A stretch of DNA of 64,000 bases from Oscarella lobularis (lineage: Eukaryota > Porifera > Homoscleromorpha > Homosclerophorida > Oscarellidae), in NCBI RefSeq assembly GCF_947507565.1, contig NC_089190.1, positions 1 through 64,000 on the forward strand, written 5' to 3'. Positions 24,361 to 35,275 of this stretch are shown here, piece after piece. Under the pieces are notes generated by a model. That model was given only the letters and a program-made list of their open reading frames with translations. It was not told where the DNA came from and searched no databases. The translations under genes were made by a program, and so were the position numbers. Each line of letters starts with the position of its first letter. Position 1 is the stretch's first letter.

Positions 24361-25355
24361 CCTACAACTACTGCAACTACTACAACTACTGCAACTAGTA
24401 CAACTACTGCAACTACTGAAAGTACTGCAACTACTACAACTACTACAACGGCTACAACTACTACAACGGCTACAACGACTACAACGGCTACAACGGCTAC
24501 AACTACTACAACTGCTACAACTACTAAAACGGCTACAACGACTACAACGGCTACAACGACTACAACGGCTACAACTACTACAACGACTACAACGGCTACA
24601 ACGGCTACAACTCCTACAATGACTACAACGGCTACAACGACTACAACGGCTACTACTACTACAACGACTACAACGGCTACGACGGCTACAACTCCTACAA
24701 CGACTACAAGGACTACAACGGCTACAACGGCTACAACGACTACAACGGCTACAACGGCTACAACGGCTACAACGGCTACAACGACTACAACGGCTACAAC
24801 GACTACAAAGGCTACAACTACTACAACTACTACAACTACTACAACTACTGCAACTACTGCAACTACTGCAACTACTACAACTACTACAACAACTCCAACT
24901 GCTGCAACTACTGCAATGACTGCAACGACTGCAACTACTGCAACTACTAGAACTACTCCAACTACTACAACTACTACAACTACTGCAACTACTGCAATGA
25001 CTGCAATGACTGCAACTACTGCAACTACTACAACTACTACAACTACTACAACTACTCCAACTACTGCAACTACTGCAATGACTGCAACGACTGCAACTAC
25101 TGCAACTACTGCAATGACTGCAACGACTGCAACTACTGCAACTACTACAACTACTACAACTACTACAACTACTCCAACTACTGCAACTACTGCAATGACT
25201 GCAACTACTGCAACTACTACAACTACTACAACTACTACAACTACTCCAACTACTGCAACTACTGCAATGACTGCAACGACTGCAACTACTGCAACTACTG
25301 CAATGACTGCAACGACTGCAATGACTTCAACGACTGCAACTACTGCAACTACTAC
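24360..25355. repeat. ACN trinucleotide array (ACTACA/ACTGCA)
   Basis: A 1-kb array of ACT, ACA, GCA and ACG triplets with higher-order variants such as ACTCCAACTACTGCAACTAC and GCAATGACTGCAACG. It reads as poly-Thr or poly-Val in long frames on both strands, which I treat as non-coding. The same variants fill 38485-40140. It truncates the Helitron-type ORF on its right. Confidence 0.95.
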
Positions 25356-26718
25356 ATTCATTCACCTTACCGGAATTGCGCGTCTGGCGAACAACGACCA
25401 TTCCCAAATTACTCTCTGTTCTAGGCAGACGGGTCAAAACCGACTGCACATTTTGGGGCAAATTTAGCACGTGACCGCGTTATCCAAATTGCCGTCCGGC
25501 CGGCAATCTGAAAATGTGCATCATAGGTGCAATTTGCGCTATGAGCATTTCTTCGACAACTGATAAATCCTTAAGAGGCGGTGGAACACGCCCAGGATTC
25601 ATGTTGTTGTCGGATGTAAGAAGGCCTACCCAACCGTTTCCTTGGTCAGTTGTGCACTGCTTGCACATTTGTGTGCTGTACTTTACGTCTAAAGTGGGCC
25701 ACGACTCCTCGCACGAAACACACGTATGGAAGGTTAGACCTTCCATGCGTTTGTGAAATGTGTCTAAGCGAGGATAATGTGCAGATGCAAATTCATCTTG
25801 CGTCTCCCACTGTCTCCAAAATGGGACCCTTTCCTCGCCCATTTCACCTGATTTTTCGCGAAGAGCAGCTTCCTGCCTCTTTCGTCGCTTTCTTTGCGCT
25901 TCCATATCGTTTCGAAACCGCTTTTCATCCGCAGTCACTTCTCGTCTTTTAGCTGAATTGCGCTTGGCATTAGCTAAAAGGCGCTTTTGGCGCTCTTCCT
26001 TCGTTTCATTATCTCTTTGGACGGAATTTCTAGCAGCGGTACGCTCTTGACGCTCTTGACGTTCTTCTGGCGTTTCACTATCTCTTCGGAGAGACTTGCT
26101 CATAGCATCACGCGAGAGACGCTCTTTGCGTTCTTCTTGCGTTTCATTGTCTCTTCGAAGAGATTTCTCCATAGCGTCACGTGACAGACGCTCTTTGCGT
26201 TCTTCTGGCGTTTCTGCTCTTCTTTCTGCCAGGTGGCTTTCGGCGTCCTTCCTTCTGCGAGCGAATGTCTCATCGACACTTTCGGAAGACCTCTTGTGAC
26301 GCATTCTAAAGAGAGCATTGCATTTTTCGGTCTCCTTCTGCGCGTCAGACTGATCTAGACGATTAGTTCGCCTTCGTTCGCGAGCGAATCGCCTTTGTCT
26401 TGAAGAGGGGGATTCCCCTGAAGTGTCTTCGTATTTGTGCGATTTTTCATTCGCAAGCGGAAGCAAAGCCTGCCGCATTGAAGAGTCGCATGCATTACTT
26501 GCACAATAAGGCAAAAAAATCGGCGCGTGCCCACTCAAAGTGGGCGCGACGACCGATATTATCCCGTGAGGTGATTCAACCGCAAACGCATCATCAACGC
26601 GGAGCGGGATCAAGCCCACGCGATCGTTCGCAGTTCGCGAAGCGATCGATTTGCTGGTATCTGGATCGGAGAAAGGAGAAAAGCTGGTGTCATTCATTGA
26701 GAAGGTGTGTGACGTCAC
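25356..26718 (-). pseudogene. broken Helitron-type protein N-terminus (DUF6570-like)
   Basis: Read from 26718 leftward, about 410 codons: a charged region with at least four roughly 23-residue repeats (ETPEERKERLSRDAM type), then two Cys pairs (CVSCEE and CKQC, zinc-ribbon-like), then a block typical of the region before the Rep/helicase domains of animal Helitron proteins (NMNPGRVPPPLK, LSVVEEMLIAQIAP, FRLPAGRQFG). A TAA at 25480-25482 sits where the family has Tyr. Beyond it the frame continues with family-like residues (RGHVLNLPQNVQSV) for about 40 codons until the ACN array at 25355. No Rep or helicase domain is present. The family assignment is from recognition, not a search. Confidence 0.75.
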
Positions 26719-26769
26719 AATGTAGAGGTGTTCGATGTTGCAAATTACAAGTCAGCTACGCATTCGAGA

Positions 26770-27160
26770 CTTCAGATCGCTCTCCGAGCGATCCTTCGGA
26801 TCGCTCTCCGATCGATCTTTCGGATCGCTCTCCGATCGATCCTTCAGATCGCTCTCCGAGCGATCCTTCGGATCGCTCTCCGATCGATCTTTCGGATCGC
26901 TCTCCGATCGATCTTTCGGATCGCTCTCCGAGCGATCTTTCGGATCGCTCTCCGAGCGATCTTTCGGATCGCTCTTCGAGCGATCTTTCGGATCGCTCTC
27001 CGATCGATCCTTCGGATCGCTCTCCGAGCGATCTTTCGGATCGCTCTTCGAGCGATCTTCCGGATCGCTCTTCGAGCGATCTTTCGGATCGCTCTCCGAT
27101 CGATCCTTCGGATCGCTCTCCGAGCGATCTTTTCGAGCGATCCGAAGGATCGCTCGTCGA
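26770..27160. repeat. 24-bp palindromic tandem repeat
   Basis: About 16 units of the form GATCGCTCTCCGAGCGATC plus a short TTTCG or CTTCG spacer. GATCGCTC and GAGCGATC are perfect inverted repeats, so each unit can fold. Some units carry GATCGATC instead. The period is a multiple of three and free of stops, so several frames stay open (SDRSPSDL on +, ESDPKDRS on -). I call it a repeat, not a gene. Confidence 0.92.
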
Positions 27161-27499
27161 TTTCCCTTGGCTCCGGCTCCAGTGTTGTCATCGAGCATAG
27201 GCCATTGATCCGGGCGTGTTCGACGGGCCGGTTGCGTCACAGATACTGTTTTGATTGTGACGTCAGAGCTGGACAATCAAAACCTTCGTTTTCCTTTGTC
27301 AGGGCATATATAGAAATAAAAATAGCCCAGTGCAATTTAAAATAGGGGTTTTTAAACATTTTTTCTGTTTGTCATAGAAAAAACGCTTTTGTCGCGCCGC
27401 AAATCGCCTTTTTTGGGGCACCGTTTTGGGCCCTATTTCGCGCATGCGCTGTACGAAAAAACGGGTTTTTAAGTTACGTCACAATGCCGAGCGTGACGA

Positions 27500-27538
<39 letters not shown>

Positions 27539-28399
27539 TACATACAGACACTTCCGGCCCTAAGATCACGTTTGAAAGAGCCTCCCTCCGTCGTTATACG
27601 GGCTCCACCCGTACAACTGTGGTGGTCGGCTCCAATACATATTCCTGCTTTTCAAATAAATAACACTTGAAGCTAGTTGACGGATAAACGCGTCTGGCAA
27701 TCCTCTTCCCGCTGAGATACAAATTGGCCATACGAATAAATATGTTTATTCGTGGAGTTCGGAATTAGGGAATTAGGGGCAATTAAATTCTAATCCCTAA
27801 CCCTTACCCTACCCACTAACCCTCGTAGATTGTATTCTCGCTGAGATATCGCCAGTAGAGTACTGACCGGTAGCGTAATCTAGATCGGAACGCAAGTTTT
27901 TTTAGGCAACTGGTTCTACGCCTTCAAACGCTACCAAATTGTGCATGCAGTCTTTCTGCATTGCTATCTCTAAGATTCGACCGTTTGGTAGTTATCAACT
28001 TCTAAAAGGATTTTGTCATTGAAGATCATGAGATATGAGAAAGCAATCCGGTAGCACAAATCGAAGCAATAACGGTAATTTGCATTTTTTACCTGAAAGT
28101 ACTGTTAACCACATCTTTTTTCTTTTGGTTTAGTATAATTGTTGAAGATTTCTTGCAAAATTTTAAATTGACTAAGCTTGTTTGTGAACTTATTTTCTTC
28201 AAAAAGTGTCACTCTTAACAACGCTATATGATCAAAAATATCACGACTTGGTAGTTTGAGAGTTTAGGATGAGACATGCTAGAAACTGCTAGAACTTCAT
28301 GAAATCCAAGACTAGTTGCTACAAAGAGAAATGCCGTAAAGAGCCTCAATGACTTGTTCCTCGATATGTCAATCTTTCTTTAATGTTTATAACTCTCAG
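27160..28399. other. spacer with GACA microsatellite and telomere-like patch
   Basis: 27499-27540 is (GACA)n followed by ACATACAT. 27799-27830 has degenerate CCCTAA-like words (CCCTAACCCTTACCC). Otherwise AT-rich sequence with no supportable gene. Confidence 0.7.
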
Positions 28400-28965
28400 C
28401 ATGGAAGAATGCGAAGCTCTGTTCACTCGTCTCGGAATTCTTGTCAACGGTCGTTTCAAATGCCTGGGAAGCATTCAGCACCTCAAAAACAGGTACACAA
28501 GAAAAGAGCATTAGACTACATATCTTACACGTTCAAAGATTTGGCGGAGGGTTCTCTCTCACTGTTATTGTGGGTGAGGCAATGAATGGCAGCGCTCAAG
28601 CGCCGAACACCGCTACCTCAACTGTGGCCATTAAAGACTTCATTCAAAGAAAGTTTTCTGGTGCGAAGTTGACTGATCAGCATGGGGTACGTATTGCCTT
28701 CCGATGAATATAATTAGTCTACTTTATTTTTTTGGCAGGGACAACTCGGATACGACTTGATGAGTGGTCAGCAATAGTCCTACATTTTCGATTCTCTCGA
28801 GTCGGCTAGAGTGGATCAGGATCTCAATTTGGCTGGCTACAGTGTGAGTCAGACAACTCTCGAAGAAGTGAGTGAGCTCATTCACACGTTTGTTATAGCT
28901 GTAGTTTCGAATTATTGTAACAGGTGTTTCTGCATTTTGCCAAAGAACAAAAGGAAGGTGACTAA
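28400..28965 (+). pseudogene. 3' end of an ABCA-type lipid transporter, decayed
   Basis: Four exon-like pieces with intact splice borders: 28400-28492, 28539-28686, 28739-28867 and 28924-28965. They read as the tail after the second nucleotide-binding domain of ABCA transporters: [20 protein letters not shown], then [21 protein letters not shown], then YSVSQTTLEEV and FLHFAKEQKEGD before a stop. A TAG at 28775-28777 interrupts the third exon just before SYIFDSLESA, which is otherwise family-like. No ABC signature or Walker motifs occur upstream. ABCA proteins move lipids across membranes; this fragment cannot. Either a truncated duplicate or the remnant of a lost gene. Confidence 0.82.
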
Positions 28966-29699
28966 GTTTCACTCGTCGTCTGTTAACTGTCCTCTTTTCT
29001 TGTGCTGCCTATGGTTTTTGTCTGTTCCATTTTGTTTCAAAAGAAGGACTAGGCTAACTATTGTAGAATAATTGCAACCTCCCTTTCTCTTGGTTCTCCC
29101 GTCCACCAAAAAATAAGAATAATTTTTGAGAAAAATAATCTGATTTGAACATGATAAATCAAGAGCACATACTGTCAAAATATAAAGAACGACAAAATTC
29201 CTCATCGCACTGCTGAGTTTTCCTCCTGGCACAACAAAAGAAGCAAAGCCACTGACACCCAAAGAATAACTTAGGCACTTATCTGATCCTTCATAGGTAA
29301 CGTCCCTCCAATGACGTAACTACTCCAACGTCCATCCTACTACAACAAACTACCTTATAAAATAAGCACGGATTCTGAAATAGAACCTGGTAAATTCCAA
29401 AGTATCTCATCTATTATTGCCTTGAGATACTTTCATTTTCAATAAGCATTTGCCTTCTCAGTCCAGGTATATGAATAAGGAACAGTTCGGGTGGGGATGT
29501 GTCACAGGTGAGGAATGGCTTGCACAGTTGGACAGTGCAACGCCTTTGAGGAATGAATTTGGATACGCCTACGGCCGTGAAAGTGATTCAATTAGTCTAA
29601 ATAATAAAATAAAATCAAACTCTGAAGTAGATTACATTAGTTTTAGGCAACCATAATATCTGCAGAAAATAGCTCCAAAGAACTCTTTTATTCCATTCT
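28966..29699. other. intergenic, one unassigned 68-codon frame
   Basis: AT-rich spacer. The frame at 29450-29656 (+) contains WGCVTGEEWLAQL, which looks protein-like but is too short to assign. Nothing else is supported. Confidence 0.4.
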
Positions 29700-30079
29700 T
29701 GTATGCCGCCTGAAGACGAGACCCTACGAAGAACGTTCACAAACTGAAAGACAGAGAAAGGGGCCCCTCCTCTCTTTCTTTCTGTCTACTCTCTCTCATA
29801 CTTCAGATTCGTGTCTTCGTCGGTCGCCACTAATTCTAATTTGTCCAATGGATCTTTAGCGATCTATTTGGCTTCTTCGTCGACGCCGAATCGACGATTT
29901 TGCTGCACAATTCAGTTTCCCCGAGTAAAACTGCTTCACCGAGAAAACACGTCAACAAAACCGAGATGATATCTGTGTCTCATTCGACGATGCAATCGAA
30001 CGGGGTCAATCCAGAAGATTCCGTGCAACACAAAGAGAAGATGAAACTCTACTGCGCGTGCTCACTGGTTGCTGCGAAA
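29700..30079 (+). promoter_or_regulatory. Kelch-gene 5' region, copy 1
   Basis: Starts TATGCCGCCTGAAGACGA and contains GAAAGGGGCCCCTCCT and TTCTTCGTCGACGCCGAATC. The same arrangement recurs at 31522-31885 and 36023-36439, and twice (29700 and 36023) it leads into the first exon of a Kelch gene. Function as a promoter is inferred from that repeated position. The frame is open upstream of the chosen ATG, so a longer N-terminus is possible. Confidence 0.5.
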
Positions 30080-31426
30080 ATGGCGTCGTCTCGTCAAATA
30101 CTTACTCCAAACGACTCCCCTGACGATGACTCTCAAAACATATCGCTGGAGAAACGGGCTGGTCATGAAAGCGCGTTGGTCGGCGATCATCTTCATCTCT
30201 TCGGTGGCTGGGATGGATCAAAACGCATTCCCCGCAATGAAATCTTTGTGACGAATGTCCGAAGAGCGGAAAAGAAATGGATCCGTCGATTGACTCGAGG
30301 TCGAACGATTCCTCCACCTTGTCATGGAGCAAGATGTGTTGTCATCGACAAAATGATCTATTCCTACGGGGGAATCACAAAGGAGAGTCGTCGACTGGGA
30401 ATCGTTTATCGTCTCGATCCGAAGAACATGGAATGGATCGAAGTAGCGACGCCTATCGGAGGAAAGAAACCGCACGAACGCTCACACTGCTCTTTGTGTG
30501 CGATTGGATCAAGAATGATCATGTTTGGGGGAATGAGCGAAGAGAAGATTTCTCGTCATCAACTCCAGTCTGAGGCAACTCAGGAAGGAAAGTACAACTG
30601 GAGTAATGATATTTATGAATTTCGACTTGAAGAGGGAAATGAAAAAGGTGACTCGATTTGATATCAATTTCATAATGATTTGAAATGTATACTAGGAATG
30701 TGGTTGGATTTGGAATTAAGCGGAACACGACCAAAACCACTTGTATCCGCTGCCATGGCAACCACTGACCAGCATCGAGCATTACTTCATGGAGAAGACT
30801 TGGAGGAAGAAAGTCACTCCATTTTAATAAATTTGAATCAGAAAGTAAAACTTCGTAAATAAATACAGTTAAATTTAGGAAAGATTTTTAGGTGTACATG
30901 ATCATTGTTTTCAATGTGAAACCATCATTTAGACGCTACCATACAATTTGTCAATTGGTCACAGAAGGATTAGAAGACGAATCAATTTTTCTTCTCGTCG
31001 GTGGTCAAATGATCAAAACAAATTCTGACTATGTTTACGTTCTGGATTGTGACAATTCTAAAGCGTATCAGGTTTTTATAATTACAAAATTATTCCATAT
31101 TTTTTGACTATTAGTTTAGATGGACGTCGATCCACAATTGGGAAAAGTTTTTGGTCACACATGTCATTGTGTGCAGAACGAAGACAAGACTACAGACGTC
31201 ATTGTCTGTGGTGGAGTCGATTGGAATTGGTCGCCTAGGCCAATTTTAAGCGGATTTTTTCTTGGTAAATAAATTCTGATTGTTTTAGCAACGTTTGCTT
31301 AATTAATCTTGCCTTGCAGACGTAAAGAACGAACCGTTCATGAAAATTAAACGAGAACTTCTGTCGTCGAGGCGGACGTCAGTTCCTGCAGAAAGTCCAT
31401 CTCGACGTCTTTCAATCAATCATTAA
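30080..31426 (+). CDS. Kelch-repeat protein, complete
   Basis: Exons 30080-30647, 30696-30844, 30892-31071, 31120-31264, 31320-31426; total 1149 nt, 382 residues. At least five Kelch blades end in the diagnostic double glycine: LHLFGGWDG, MIYSYGGITKE, RMIMFGGMSEE, IFLLVGGQMIK and VIVCGGVDW. A basic tail (KIKRELLSSRRTS) follows, ending RRLSINH. Kelch blades form a beta-propeller that binds other proteins; no BTB or other partner domain is present, so the role is unknown. The start at 30080 is preferred because the related gene at 36440 begins at the equivalent ATG. The last exon ends exactly where the related gene runs on into coiled-coil exons. Confidence 0.85.
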
Positions 31427-32335
31427 TTTCCAGTACAGAAAAGAAATCCTAAAAAGGCGCCTCAAATTTCACGACGTCCGCAATAGCTTCAGAAAGCCTC
31501 TGTTCCTCTTCTGTCCGTCATTGTATGCCGCCTAAAGACGATATAAAATTAATAACGTTCATAAATCGAAAGAGAGGGAAAGGGGCCCCTCCTGCCTTTC
31601 TCTACTTTCTCACACGTCAGATTCACGTCGATGTCGCTCGCCATCCATCCTCGGTCTTCCATCTGATCTTAGGCGGCCTATTCGGCTTCCTCGTCGACGC
31701 CGAAAAAAGGTTTCAACGCGAATAAACGTGAATCGCTTCCCCGATCCGATTCCCAGAGTAAACATGTCGACGATCGACGACCAGCGTCTCATTCGACGTC
31801 GCATCTGGACGGGATAAATGCAGCAGTTTTCATTAAACAGCCGGCCAAACAGCTAAAAAAATTGAAACACTACTGCGCGTAGATAAATGTAGAAGAGCGC
31901 AGGCCATAGCTCTTCAAGCGCAAACCTGAGTAGTATTAACATAGAGAACGACGGGTGGACGTCCTTTGATCGCTTCATATAGAGAACGTCTTACATTGAT
32001 GATTTCGTTGGAGCGCGCGGTACGACTCCGGAGAAAGTGGTGAGAAAACGGATGACGTTCTTTGCCTAATATAGAATTAAAGCAGACATCATGGGGTATA
32101 GTTTTCTGTGAACGATCCGCTCAATGAACTTACAACGAAATTTGGCCTAGCTATCGCTTATATAGCTGTTACTTGCTGCTAAAATGCCGTCAATCGGTCG
32201 CTTTGACTGTTCGCGCTGTTCTTCAAGCGATTTTGCGTCCCATTATTTTGTTGTAGGCTGATAAGATGATCTTCCCTTCGAGGGGACCTCGCTTTGATTC
32301 AATCCATTCAATCGGTTTTTGAAGAGCTTACCATC
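31427..32335. other. orphan Kelch 5' region, then unique spacer
   Basis: 31522-31885 is a second copy of the Kelch 5' region, near-identical to 36023-36380, but here no gene follows. The match breaks off just after ACTACTGCGCGTAGATA. 31886-32335 is spacer present only in this copy of the locus; no gene seen. Confidence 0.7.
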
Positions 32336-32391
32336 ATATTTCCGCCCATCCGAAGCGATATGACAAGGAAGAAAAAAACTTCTCGCTTCGC

Positions 32392-32652
32392 GTGCACGGA
32401 ACTCTTCACGTGACTTCAGAACAAGGAAAGATCCCGGACAATTTCAAAGAACCAATGCTTTTGAAAGAGAGTCATCCTATTGTACTTTCAAAGTGCGTCT
32501 GGTTTATTATGAAATTATGCCTCGGTTTGCATGACGTCATCCTTCCTCACATGGTCCATGACGTAAGCGATCTCTGCAAAATAAGAGATGAGAGCCAGAT
32601 CTTGAAAAAGACATCGGATTTCAGAACATTAGACAACGAATTAATTAAATGA
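32392..32652 (+). CDS. hypothetical short ORF or 3' gene fragment
   Basis: 86 codons, unrecognised, with the segment ESHPIVLSKCVWFIMKLCLG looking protein-like. The frame is open upstream of the ATG back to about 32335, where homology to the second copy of the locus begins. In that second copy (40265-40560) the equivalent frame is broken by deletions. This may be the tail of a gene whose body is absent here, or no gene at all. Confidence 0.3.
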   Translation: MHGTLHVTSEQGKIPDNFKEPMLLKESHPIVLSKCVWFIMKLCLGLHDVILPHMVHDVSDLCKIRDESQILKKTSDFRTLDNELIK

Positions 32653-32733
32653 ATGAAAGACGGTGAAAAAGGCATTTCACTATTTTTATTTAATTAAAAG
32701 AGTACGCAATTGCACAATTTGACAAAGCAAACT

Positions 32734-33015
32734 CTAATCGACTGTCTTTTTCCCTCGCATTCGCTCCTTTTCGGTTATTCCCCGTCCTGGCTGCCATTCG
32801 AGAATGCTCGGTCCTTGATCGAGAGTCTTGCCCTCACTCAATTCTCGTAGTAATCTCTCATCTCTTTCCTCTTGGACGCTTTTCGGATGAGTGACGACTT
32901 TTTGGCGCCGATACTTCGACTCTAAACCATAACCCACTGCTCCTATAGCAATAGCCACCGGCAAAACGATGACTGGAAAGCGGGAACGCGCAAAATTGAC
33001 GAGAATGTTCCACAT
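32734..33015 (-). CDS. SMIM12: SMIM12-like small membrane protein, copy 1
   Basis: 93 residues in one exon. The N-terminus starts MW and the membrane segment runs through FPVIVLPVAIAIGAVGYGLE, followed by a basic and then charged soluble tail. Animal SMIM12 has the same size, the MW start, a PVA..VGAVGY.LE segment and a charged tail. Its biochemical role is not known. The internal ATG at 33015 is chosen over upstream frames because it gives the family N-terminus. It begins only 24 bp from the divergent PhnZ-like gene. A near-identical copy is at 40654-40935. Confidence 0.82.
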   Translation of the reverse strand: MWNILVNFARSRFPVIVLPVAIAIGAVGYGLESKYRRQKVVTHPKSVQEERDERLLRELSEGKTLDQGPSILEWQPGRGITEKERMRGKKTVD

Positions 33016-33039
33016 CGTTAGCGCGCGTTTACCTAAAAG
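33016..33039. promoter_or_regulatory. 24-bp divergent gap between two start codons
   Basis: The two ATGs point away from each other with 24 bp between them (GCGCGCG core). The 5' UTRs or promoters must therefore overlap the neighbouring coding sequence. Conserved in the second copy at 40936-40959. Confidence 0.7.
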
Positions 33040-33688
33040 ATGGCGGACACTGGAGAACGTATTACGACCCTTTTTGCACTCTATCGAGACTATGGCAACA
33101 CGGACTACATTGGAGAGTCTGTTTCGCAAATTCAGCATATGGTTCAATGCGCAGAACTCGCTGAAAAAGAAGGCTACGACGAAGACGTCGTATTAGGCGC
33201 GTTTTTTCACGACGTCGGTCACCTAATCGGTCTCAAAGACTCGTCTTACGGTCGCATGGGTCAACTAGGTACAGTAAATCACGAAGAAGTGGGCGCTCGT
33301 TATTTAAAATCGATCGGATTCTCCGATACGATTTGTAACATCGTTCGAGGTCACGTGTCAGCTAAACGGTAAAAAATAATTTTCTAGTCGCACTTTTTCG
33401 TAATGCTTTCTTTTTTGATTAATTATTTAATTAAGATATCTGGTCTATAAAGAGCCTCATTATTACGAGTCTCTCTCTGATGCTAGTAAAGGTACGTTGG
33501 TTCATCAAGGTGGAGCTATGAGTGAAGAAGAAGCGAGGGACTTTGAAAATTTTCCGTCGTTTCGGGCAATTCTTCGCATGCGCTATTGGGACGACAAAGC
33601 AAAAGATCCTAGTATTCCTGTCAGTGAAGAATCTCTGAAAAAATATGAGAAACTTAGCAGGAAATTATTAGACAACGTTGCCCAATAA
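33040..33688 (+). CDS. PhnZ-like HD-domain phosphonate oxygenase, copy 1
   Basis: Exons 33040-33368 and 33436-33688; 193 residues. The order of motifs matches bacterial PhnZ (2-amino-1-hydroxyethylphosphonate dioxygenase, glycine-forming): DYIGESVSQIQH, then FFHDVGHL (HD pair), NHEEVGARYL, GHVSAKRYLV, LVHQGGAMSEEE and MRYWDDKAKDP. In PhnZ the two His/Asp sites hold a di-iron centre that cleaves the C-P bond of the hydroxylated compound to glycine and phosphate; Tyr and Glu of YIGE take part in substrate gating and binding. All these residues are visible. No targeting peptide is obvious. Substrate in this animal is inferred. Copy 2 is at 40960-41608. Confidence 0.85.
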
Positions 33689-34692
33689 AATGATCTCTTC
33701 AAGCTGAGTCTGTGACCATGCAAACTGGTGCAGCATCTAATTACCATTGGATCACGCGATCCTTTCACTCCCGGCTAATGAGAATGAGTAATGTCGACAT
33801 TTCTACGTCATCTGCCGGCGGTTACTCCTATATATTGTATGTACATTTGAAGGCACTCGTTATCTCTATATACAGTCATGAGAGTATTGCATTTGACTCG
33901 TTTAATTAAATACAATATGCCAATCAAACAGCAAAGCTTTGACAAGAAAGGGACCCGTAATAATATTACACGTACCTTTTTCGTGATTAATCAAGCATGG
34001 AATTTGGTAACCAAACTTTAATTATTTATTTCTTTGAAGACTTATCAGTTAATTCTTCATAGTTAGACCAGACAGGTAGCTGATTGTTTTTTTTCCATAC
34101 TAAAATAAAACATCACCACGAGACCATCATCAACACCTGCCCCTAGGAAACGAAACCAATTCACTTAGACCGGCATTGCGCCTAAACGACTGAACTGATT
34201 AAAAACCACCAAATATGCTCGAGGATAGAGCTTTCGAAAGAGCCATAGCACGCTTAGATCTGTCCCGGCATCTCTATACCCAAGTACCTATATTGACGTG
34301 GTCGTTTGAAAGCCTGAAGCACCTATCGTTTGAAACTAGTCAGTAAGTGTACTCTGTCTTGTTTCAGTGCTATGAACATTCAATTGAAAGGACTTTTAAA
34401 TTGTTCGTAATTTTCTGCCGGGGGTTTAGACTCTGAGCCTATTCAATAAAGTGACGCATAAAATTCAGGAGGAGTGAAGTTTTATATAAAATGTAAGGTG
34501 CCGTGATTTAGACTCTGAGCCTAATCCCTGCTGCCGTGCTTTAGACTGCCTCAGGTTTAGTAAAAACAGGCCCTAAGCTTTAGAAAAAAATTAGGAAAAA
34601 TTAATAAATTAATTAGACGACACTCTCTTCTATACACCTACAGGGAAACGATGGCAAGATAAAGGTTTGCAAACACAGCAAAGATTTTTTAA
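33689..34692. other. intergenic spacer, repeated at 41609-42611
   Basis: AT-rich spacer between the PhnZ-like gene and the LEM2 3' end. It contains two TTTAGACTCTGAGCCTA motifs about 80 bp apart. No gene seen. Aligned to the second copy it has small indels (for example AATTAAAT versus AAAT). Confidence 0.6.
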
Positions 34693-35275
34693 TTAATTCT
34701 CATCATTATCCGACAATTCTTGACTCACTGCAGTTGCACCGATCCACATCCACGCGGAGACGTCTTCGCCGGCAACGCGCACCGTACCAAGACGAAGACG
34801 CGACTCGTTTTCCGCTAACCAGTCGATTGCCATCGTCCAATATCGAGCCATGGATTTTCTAAACAGAGATGAATAGTTATTTTCAGAATCAATATTCAGT
34901 ACCGATCACGAGGCGAAATTAGTTTGTCGCGTAAGACTTTTTGGGCTATGTAAGGTTTTCGTGCGTGGCGTTTTGACTGCTCCTCCACCGCTTCTGTATT
35001 ACAATATATAATTAGACAAATAAATATTTGCGTCTCTACCTATTATTCCATTCACTAAGGCGAACATCAACTTCTCGTCTTTCTCTTTTCGCTTTTTATA
35101 CCAATAAGCAAGACGTATGAGAAGTAGACAAGTTAAAGGGACTAGAGTGCCTTTGTTCACAATGAAGTGTTCGTAATTTTTACGTACCTGAAATGACTAT
35201 GAAGACGAGTCGACGTATCTTTTCTAGAGCCATGAAAAATTGACAGCTGAACGGATGAAAAGGCGTCTCCGATTC
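34693..35275 (-). pseudogene. LEM2 3' exons, copy 1, cut by assembly gap
   Basis: Holds the last exons of a LEM2 gene: 34693-34858, 34903-34993, 35040-35150 and part of an exon from 35188 into the N run. They encode the second membrane segment and the MAN1-Src1 C-terminal (MSC) winged-helix domain (ending SDNDEN). The 5' half, including the LEM domain, is missing because the sequence enters a gap at 35276. The break is technical, so this is an incomplete copy and not necessarily a dead gene. Confidence 0.8.

Noticed and set aside
24333-25467. Long poly-Val and poly-Thr frames
   Set aside because: Both strands are open through a trinucleotide repeat; this is periodicity, not coding.
26752-27276. 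Ser/Asp/Arg-rich repeat proteins on both strands
   Set aside because: The 24-bp unit has no stops in several frames; the same DNA cannot support all of them, and no start or splice context favours one.
31525-31725. 66-codon frame, identical at 36026
   Set aside because: It lies in the repeated Kelch 5' region and has no motif; the repeat explains the conservation.
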